From SVFI01 sp964519385 (GTDB taxonomy: Bacteria; Bacillota; Clostridia; Lachnospirales; Lachnospiraceae), in assembly GCA_964519385.1 (NCBI GenBank), contig CAZFLR010000026.1, forward strand, positions 1-33,471: a DNA stretch of 33,471 nt, written 5' to 3'. Position numbers and translations under genes: made by a program. The notes beneath the pieces were generated by a model. The model did not search any database. It was not told the origin of the DNA and was given only the letters and a program-made list of their open reading frames with translations. Below are positions 29,436-33,471 of the stretch, piece after piece (within the stretch, counting starts at the first letter, position 1; every line of letters starts with the position of its first letter).

Positions 29436-31435
29436 TTTATTTCCTCCTCAGGCAGCACATGTTCCGGTGTTTCCTCTTCCCCGTCTGCTGTCTGCTCCGG
29501 AAGTTCTTCCAGAACCACCACTGCTTCACTGTTCTTTTCTGTATAAAAAGCACTGTTATGGCTGCTCAGGCTTCCGGTAATCTCTTCAAGTTTTAAAGTA
29601 TACTCATAGTTGTCAAGTGCGTTAATCTCAGCCGCTTCTTCCTCAGAAATCTGATAATCCGTGAAAAGCGCATTGACAATCTCAAGCTTTATTTCGTCCG
29701 TTTCCGACACTGCATCATATTCTGCAATCTTTTCCTCAAGCTGTTGCCACAACAAATAGCCTGAGAGCAGGCTGTCAAGTGCTTCCACCGGCAGATTCAT
29801 CTGTTTATAATTTTCATAGGCAGTCACCTTACGATCAAGCTGTAAAATCACCTTTGCCTTTTCATAAAGTCTGCTGTCCGCCTTAGAAAGCTCTTTCCCC
29901 TTCATCTCCTGATATGTTGTCTCATAATCCTGTTTATAAAATGCATTTCTCGCATCTGCCAATGACCAGAATTTCGGCACAAAATGATTGATTAAAAGAA
30001 TCAGTGCCATAATTGAGCAACACAGTGCAAAAATACGGACAACCATCTTCATCGGAAGTTTCTTGGTGTCCTGAATGATATCCGCAACGTCCGCTTCTTT
30101 TGGAGCTTTCGCCTGTTTTTTCTTCTTATCTTTTTTCGGCTTTTTTTCCTTCCCGGCTTTCTTTTTCTTCTTTCCGGTATCCTCCTCTGCATCCAGTTCT
30201 TCCAGAATACCTTCATTATCATCTGCATCCGTCACCGGTTTTTTCTTACCCTTTTTTCCTTTTTTCTTTTTCGTTTCTTTCTCCTGCTGTTCCTCCTCCG
30301 GAATTTCCTCCGTCAGAACATCCAGCATTTTTGCAAAGAATCCCTTCTTTTCTTCCGAATCCTTTTCAACCGGCTTCTTTCCTTCCGGCTTATCTGCACC
30401 GGCTCTCTCATTTTCTTCCAGCATGGATATTAAATCTAAATCTCCCTCATCCTGCTCCGCCTCTGCAAACAAATCAAATGGTATATCCATATTATCCTGC
30501 GAAAAAGCTTCCAGAAGGTCAGATATATCATCTGCTCCCTGCTCTTCCTTAGGCTGTTCCATTGCCTCTGACAGCAGCTCTGTATCTTTATGCAGTTCTT
30601 CTTCCGTCTGCACCTCTGCTTCAGCCTTGTTCTCTTCTTTGACTCCGCGCTTTTTCTTGTTTCCGAAAAATGAAAAATTTAATTTCTTTTCTTTTCGCTC
30701 TTTTTTCCCTTTTTCTTCAACTGATAGTTCATTCAGCGATGCTTCCTGCTCTGCTTCATAATCCATTTTATCCGCAAAATCATGTACACTCTCTTCTGTG
30801 TCAACAGGAATCATTTCATTATTATCTAGCATATTGAGCAGACTGTTTATTTCTTCTAAATCCTGATTTTCCTCAAAAAGGGCAGGCTCCGGCAGCGTTT
30901 CTTCCGCTTCCTGCTCTTCACTTCCGTGTTCCTCCTTCCGGGCAGACCAATCCGGTCTTTCTCCCAGACCAAGCAGCATTTCAAGCTCTTCCGGATTATT
31001 CATGTCTATCTCTATCTCATCCTGTATATCGGAAAGCGGATCCTCTTTCTTCTCTATCACCGGCTCTTCTTCATCTCTCATCTGTGCCAAGATATCATCG
31101 AACGATATACCTTCCGGTTCTTCCTCTTCTTCAAAAATTTCCGGCTCAGCAAAATTTGCGGTTTCTTCCGACAAACTGTCTCCCGTTTCCATATCAATCT
31201 CTGCCTGCGTAAACAATGCTGCGATTTCATCCGCGCTGACTGCTTCATTCGGCTCATCCGATATCGGGGTAATCTCAATTTTTTCCGGCACTTCCACAAT
31301 CTCAGATTCTTCGATAATCTCCGGCTCTTCCACAATCTCAGATTCTTCGATAATCTCCGGCTCTTCCACAATCTCAGGTTTTTCTCCATTTAATGCAGCT
31401 AATAAACTGTCAAGATATGATTCACTTGAACTCAT
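29432..31435 (-). CDS. Large acidic/lysine-rich single-pass membrane protein of unknown function
   Basis: I do not recognise a family. From ATG 31435 (GGAGG 7 nt upstream) it has 667 residues; a GTG 24 nt earlier is possible, but it would place the ribosome binding site inside the coding region. Residues 1-465 are predicted disordered and highly charged: Glu-rich with a 12-residue repeat (EPEIIEESEIVE, about 24-50), then lysine-rich blocks (KKKKGKKGKKK, KKKKKAGKEKKPKKDKKKK). One membrane segment lies at about 465-486 (RIFALCCSIMALILLINHF). The C-terminal ~180 residues are helical, possibly TPR-like, presumably extracytoplasmic. Short motifs of the form DEIxxLL recur through the disordered part (SADEIAALF, GADDISDLLEAF, DLEEINSLLNML). 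It overlaps the SIR2-like gene upstream by 14 nt and hisH downstream by 4 nt. Confidence 0.85.
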   Translation of the reverse strand: MSSSESYLDSLLAALNGEKPEIVEEPEIIEESEIVEEPEIIEESEIVEVPEKIEITPISDEPNEAVSADEIAALFTQAEIDMETGDSLSEETANFAEPEIFEEEEEPEGISFDDILAQMRDEEEPVIEKKEDPLSDIQDEIEIDMNNPEELEMLLGLGERPDWSARKEEHGSEEQEAEETLPEPALFEENQDLEEINSLLNMLDNNEMIPVDTEESVHDFADKMDYEAEQEASLNELSVEEKGKKERKEKKLNFSFFGNKKKRGVKEENKAEAEVQTEEELHKDTELLSEAMEQPKEEQGADDISDLLEAFSQDNMDIPFDLFAEAEQDEGDLDLISMLEENERAGADKPEGKKPVEKDSEEKKGFFAKMLDVLTEEIPEEEQQEKETKKKKGKKGKKKPVTDADDNEGILEELDAEEDTGKKKKKAGKEKKPKKDKKKKQAKAPKEADVADIIQDTKKLPMKMVVRIFALCCSIMALILLINHFVPKFWSLADARNAFYKQDYETTYQEMKGKELSKADSRLYEKAKVILQLDRKVTAYENYKQMNLPVEALDSLLSGYLLWQQLEEKIAEYDAVSETDEIKLEIVNALFTDYQISEEEAAEINALDNYEYTLKLEEITGSLSSHNSAFYTEKNSEAVVVLEELPEQTADGEEETPEHVLPEEEIK
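31291..31376. repeat. 36-bp tandem repeat inside the acidic membrane protein gene
   Basis: Two complete 36-bp copies (31291-31326 and 31327-31362) are identical, and about 16 bases of a third copy follow. The unit is exactly 12 codons, so copy-number change keeps the reading frame. It encodes the Glu/Ile-rich repeat near the N-terminus. It is consistent with recent slipped-strand duplication. Confidence 0.9.
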
Positions 31436-32288
31436 TAATTTGCCTCCAAATTTTTTCACTAAACATTTGAACTGAATTACACTTGCATCCGTAAGCTCTC
31501 TCTGCCACTTCTTCGTTCACCTGATAGAATTTCTCGTGAACACGAAACATAGTTGCTTTTTGATTATAAAAAACGGTTTTTTCAAACGGCCAACGGATTA
31601 CCGACGGCAGCTTCATTCCAACTCCCGCTTCAAGTACAACTATATTTTTATTTAACGTACTTTGTAACCACTTCATGTATATCTGCCATTTTTGAAGATA
31701 TCCTTCTTCACGATATTTCTTGGCATCCAAGCGATTAAAGGCCACAGGACCTCCACATTTTTCACAATGATATGTTTTCACTATCTGCATACAGGCATCT
31801 AATATTTCCTTCACATTACAATGATTGGTATTGCTTGAAGCTATAACTCGCATCACAGACTCTAATAATTCGACTGAATCTGTCAGGTCAGCATTACACC
31901 CTTCTGCACACTGTAATTTTTTAAATGTCCCGCAAGGATTTACAAAGCGTTCTTCTTTAAATCCCATTCTGTACAGATATGGGTCTACTGTAAGCGATAC
32001 AATAAAATAATTTTTATTTTCCAATATCTGATACATGTTTTTATAAGCATTTTCCAGCTCTTTTGGAATATAATTCATAAAATAACACGCGGTCAGCACT
32101 TGCACAAAGTCAGCGTACATTTCATCCTCTGCGGCAATTTTGTAAATTTCGTACATAGCTTTATTTTTCTCTGCCATGTCTTCAAGCATACGGTCTTCGG
32201 TCAAAACCCACTCTTCTCCCAATCCGACAAGTATAAGATCCGCTTCTGATATGCTTTTCTTCAAGCATTCATAATTCATCAACTGCAT
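31422..32288 (-). CDS. Divergent SIR2-like protein (macrodomain-associated sirtuin class)
   Basis: The 288-residue protein resembles SIR2-type NAD-dependent enzymes, most closely the SirTM-like branch. NYFIVSLTVDPYLYRMGF (93-110) corresponds to the TxNVDxxF segment. Zinc-type cysteines are C127/C131 and C175/C178 (CEKCGGPVAFN). VVLEAGVGMKLPSVIRWPFE (217-236) matches the LELGVGxNTPxIIRxPFE signature. The NAD-loop GAGxS is replaced by GLGEEW, and the Asn of the NVD motif by Thr (LTVD), so activity is doubtful. No macrodomain, lipoate ligase or GcvH-like gene is adjacent. The ATG at 32288 has GGTAG upstream. It is first in the run leading to the acidic membrane protein and hisHF. Family assignment is from remembered motifs. 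Confidence 0.72.
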   Translation of the reverse strand: MQLMNYECLKKSISEADLILVGLGEEWVLTEDRMLEDMAEKNKAMYEIYKIAAEDEMYADFVQVLTACYFMNYIPKELENAYKNMYQILENKNYFIVSLTVDPYLYRMGFKEERFVNPCGTFKKLQCAEGCNADLTDSVELLESVMRVIASSNTNHCNVKEILDACMQIVKTYHCEKCGGPVAFNRLDAKKYREEGYLQKWQIYMKWLQSTLNKNIVVLEAGVGMKLPSVIRWPFEKTVFYNQKATMFRVHEKFYQVNEEVAERAYGCKCNSVQMFSEKIWRQINEFK

Positions 32289-32325
32289 AATTTTCTACCA
32301 TTCTTACCTGATTTTCTTATAATTT

Positions 32326-32359
32326 AAAAAGAGGCTGGGAACTAAAACCCAGCCTTTTT
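32326..32359. terminator. Terminator downstream of cheV
   Basis: GGCTGGG (32333-32339) and CCCAGCC (32348-32354) form a 7-bp GC-rich stem with an 8-nt loop, followed on the minus strand by TCTTTTT. T5 also follows on the plus strand. It separates cheV from the SIR2-like gene. An AT-rich TTATAA just after it, with TTAGTT 17 bp upstream inside the hairpin, is a weak candidate promoter for the SIR2-like gene. Confidence 0.85.
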
Positions 32360-32360
32360 A

Positions 32361-33254
32361 TTAAAGCACTAAACTATCAATAACTTTTACAAGATTACCG
32401 ATTTCCGGTTTCGAAAGCTGCGCATCGGCTCCGAGTGATTCGCCTTTCTTCTTCATATCATCATTTACAAGAGAGGAGAAAATCACAACCGGAATATCTT
32501 TGGTTGCATCATCCTCTTTGACCAGTCTGGTTAATCGATGTCCATCCATCAAAGGCATTTCTATATCTGTAATCACACATTTGACATGTTCATCCAGAGT
32601 TCCTTTTTGCTTGCAATCGCTGATAATATCCCATGCTTCTTTTCCGTTCTCTGTATGTATCAGATTGTGATATCCGGCTTTTTTCAAAGAATCCACTATA
32701 AGCTTATTTAAAAGCGGCGAATCCTCCGCGATCAAAATCGGAACATCATTTCTCTGTCTCTCGCCGAGAGCATCGATTTCCGTCATCTTAAGTCCTGTTT
32801 CCGGGCTGATATCGGTAATAATTTTCTCGAAATCAAGGATAATAATCAATTTACCGTCTATCTTAATAATTCCTGTAGAAATACCATCCTCGGAATTCGA
32901 CACGGTCGTCCCCGGTTTGATAATCGAACTCCATGACACGCGGTGAATACCAATTACCTGATCTACATGAAAAGCGATATCAAGCTTATTAAAATTCGTA
33001 ATAATAAACAATCCCGAAGCTTCTGACTGTCCGCGCTGCAAACAATTCTTCAAATCAATTGCCGTAATCATAACGTCACGTGGCATGAAGATACCTTCAA
33101 TACTAGGATGCGCATTCGGAACCGGTGTCACTTCCTGATACGGGATGATTTCTCTTATCTTCGCAACATTAATTCCATATGAATTACCATCTAAAATAAA
33201 CTCTAATACCTCTAACTCATTCGTTCCATTCTCTAATAAAATATTAGTATCCAT
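32361..33254 (-). CDS. cheV: Chemotaxis protein CheV (CheW-receiver fusion)
   Basis: CheV is a coupling protein linking chemoreceptors to CheA, with a phosphorylatable receiver used in adaptation. The 297-residue protein has a CheW-like domain (about 13-150: LEVLEFILDGNSYGINVAKIREII) and a receiver domain (171-297). The receiver has acidic pocket E177/D178, phosphoacceptor Asp230 in VITDIEMPLMDG, Ser260 and Lys282 in LSKPE. It is a single-gene unit with its own promoter and terminator, away from any che/fla cluster. It implies that the organism is motile or descended from a motile ancestor. Confidence 0.95.
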   Translation of the reverse strand: MDTNILLENGTNELEVLEFILDGNSYGINVAKIREIIPYQEVTPVPNAHPSIEGIFMPRDVMITAIDLKNCLQRGQSEASGLFIITNFNKLDIAFHVDQVIGIHRVSWSSIIKPGTTVSNSEDGISTGIIKIDGKLIIILDFEKIITDISPETGLKMTEIDALGERQRNDVPILIAEDSPLLNKLIVDSLKKAGYHNLIHTENGKEAWDIISDCKQKGTLDEHVKCVITDIEMPLMDGHRLTRLVKEDDATKDIPVVIFSSLVNDDMKKKGESLGADAQLSKPEIGNLVKVIDSLVL

Positions 33255-33384
33255 AGCTCACCTCTCGTAACTCCCAATATTTACCCTATATTGATGCTGT
33301 CATATCAGCACAAATAAATTATATCAAAAAACCTTGAAAATGTACACTAAATTAAGCTAATTTGCAAAAATTATCTTTAAACAT
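33255..33384 (-). promoter_or_regulatory. cheV promoter and leader
   Basis: On the minus strand TGTACA (33341-33346) and a perfect TATAAT (33318-33323) are separated by 17 bp, leaving a leader of about 60 nt that ends in GAGAGGTGAGCT before the ATG. No sigma-D-type motif (TAAA-N15-GCCGATAA) is seen, so this chemotaxis gene appears to be read by the housekeeping sigma factor. Confidence 0.7.
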
Positions 33385-33410
33385 AAAAAAAGAACTTCAA
33401 AATGAAGTCC
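33385..33410 (-). terminator. Terminator of a transcript entering from beyond the right edge
   Basis: On the minus strand GGACTTC and GAAGTTC (one G-U pair) form a 7-bp stem around a 5-nt loop, followed by seven T. It ends a minus-strand unit lying to the right of the window. The 33411-33471 stretch contains no open frame and includes TTCAGTATTCGGTTTTGAAGG on the minus strand, which may be the 3' flank of an RNA operon (see findings). Confidence 0.75.
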
Positions 33411-33471
33411 TTTACTGCCATGCCTTCAAAACCGAATACTGAAATCTCTCTCTTACATCCTTTTACCTATC

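Noticed and set aside
30075..30761. Plus-strand open frame very rich in Ser and Phe
   Set aside because: It is the complement of the Lys/Glu-rich part of the acidic membrane protein; poly-Lys and Glu codons read backwards give Phe and Ser. No ribosome binding site or promoter.
31291..31376. 36-bp direct repeats as a possible CRISPR remnant
   Set aside because: The repeats are contiguous with no spacers, keep the reading frame and lie inside a coding sequence, so they are a coding tandem repeat.

Overview
The window looks like a chromosomal housekeeping segment from a motile Lachnospiraceae-type Firmicute (Roseburia/Agathobacter/Lachnospira-like). The basis is gene order (DUF177-rpmF-plsX-acpP-rnc-smc; polA-coaE-ftsA-like-yycJ), strong GGAGG ribosome binding sites, canonical TTGACA/TATAAT promoters, the one-step diaminopimelate dehydrogenase route to lysine, and a CheV chemotaxis gene. 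This assignment is inference from sequence character; no 16S gene is present. Almost everything reads on the minus strand. No phage, insertion sequence or CRISPR array was seen.

Layout. 1-4681 (minus): DUF177 and rpmF from a perfect consensus promoter, a terminator, then plsX, acpP, rnc and the 5' two thirds of smc, which runs off the left edge. 4836-6919 (plus): a small helical protein and a polytopic membrane protein, lying between the rpmF operon and pta. 6954-9353: pta (minus) diverging from tmcAL (plus). 9434-11108 (minus): an ACT-domain protein with a PFL/UPF0210 protein. 11180-17869 (minus): zinc-finger anti-sigma-like protein, polA, coaE, an FtsA-like ATPase with a long C-terminal extension, and a YycJ-type metallo-beta-lactamase-fold protein. 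17922-18737: a second MBL-fold protein. 18890-18972 (plus): tRNA-Leu(CAA). 19034-22096 (minus): TrmB-type regulator, ddh and lysA, a compact lysine/DAP unit. 22190-26309 (minus): MarR regulator plus a heterodimeric ABC exporter, with two copies of a probable MarR operator. 26397-32288 (minus): a SIR2-like protein, a very acidic single-pass membrane protein, hisH, hisF, ung and a DHH phosphoesterase, tightly packed or overlapping. 32361-33254 (minus): cheV with its own promoter and terminator.

How the genes work together. Ribosome and envelope-lipid production (rpmF, plsX, acpP) is combined with RNA processing and chromosome organisation (rnc, smc). pta and tmcAL share a divergent promoter region and both touch acetate metabolism. 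lysA and ddh act on the same intermediate, meso-diaminopimelate, and sit behind a regulator with an inverted repeat at its own promoter. The ABC pair has one intact and one degenerate ATP site, distributed across the two subunits as expected for a heterodimer.

The least explained part is 29432-32288. A divergent SIR2-like protein, most like the macrodomain-associated sirtuin class, is translationally overlapped with a highly charged membrane protein. That protein carries a 36-bp tandem repeat and several short motifs resembling the FliM/FliY CheY-binding peptide, and a CheV gene lies next door. The FtsA-like protein with repeated beta-grasp-like modules is the second candidate for undescribed biology.
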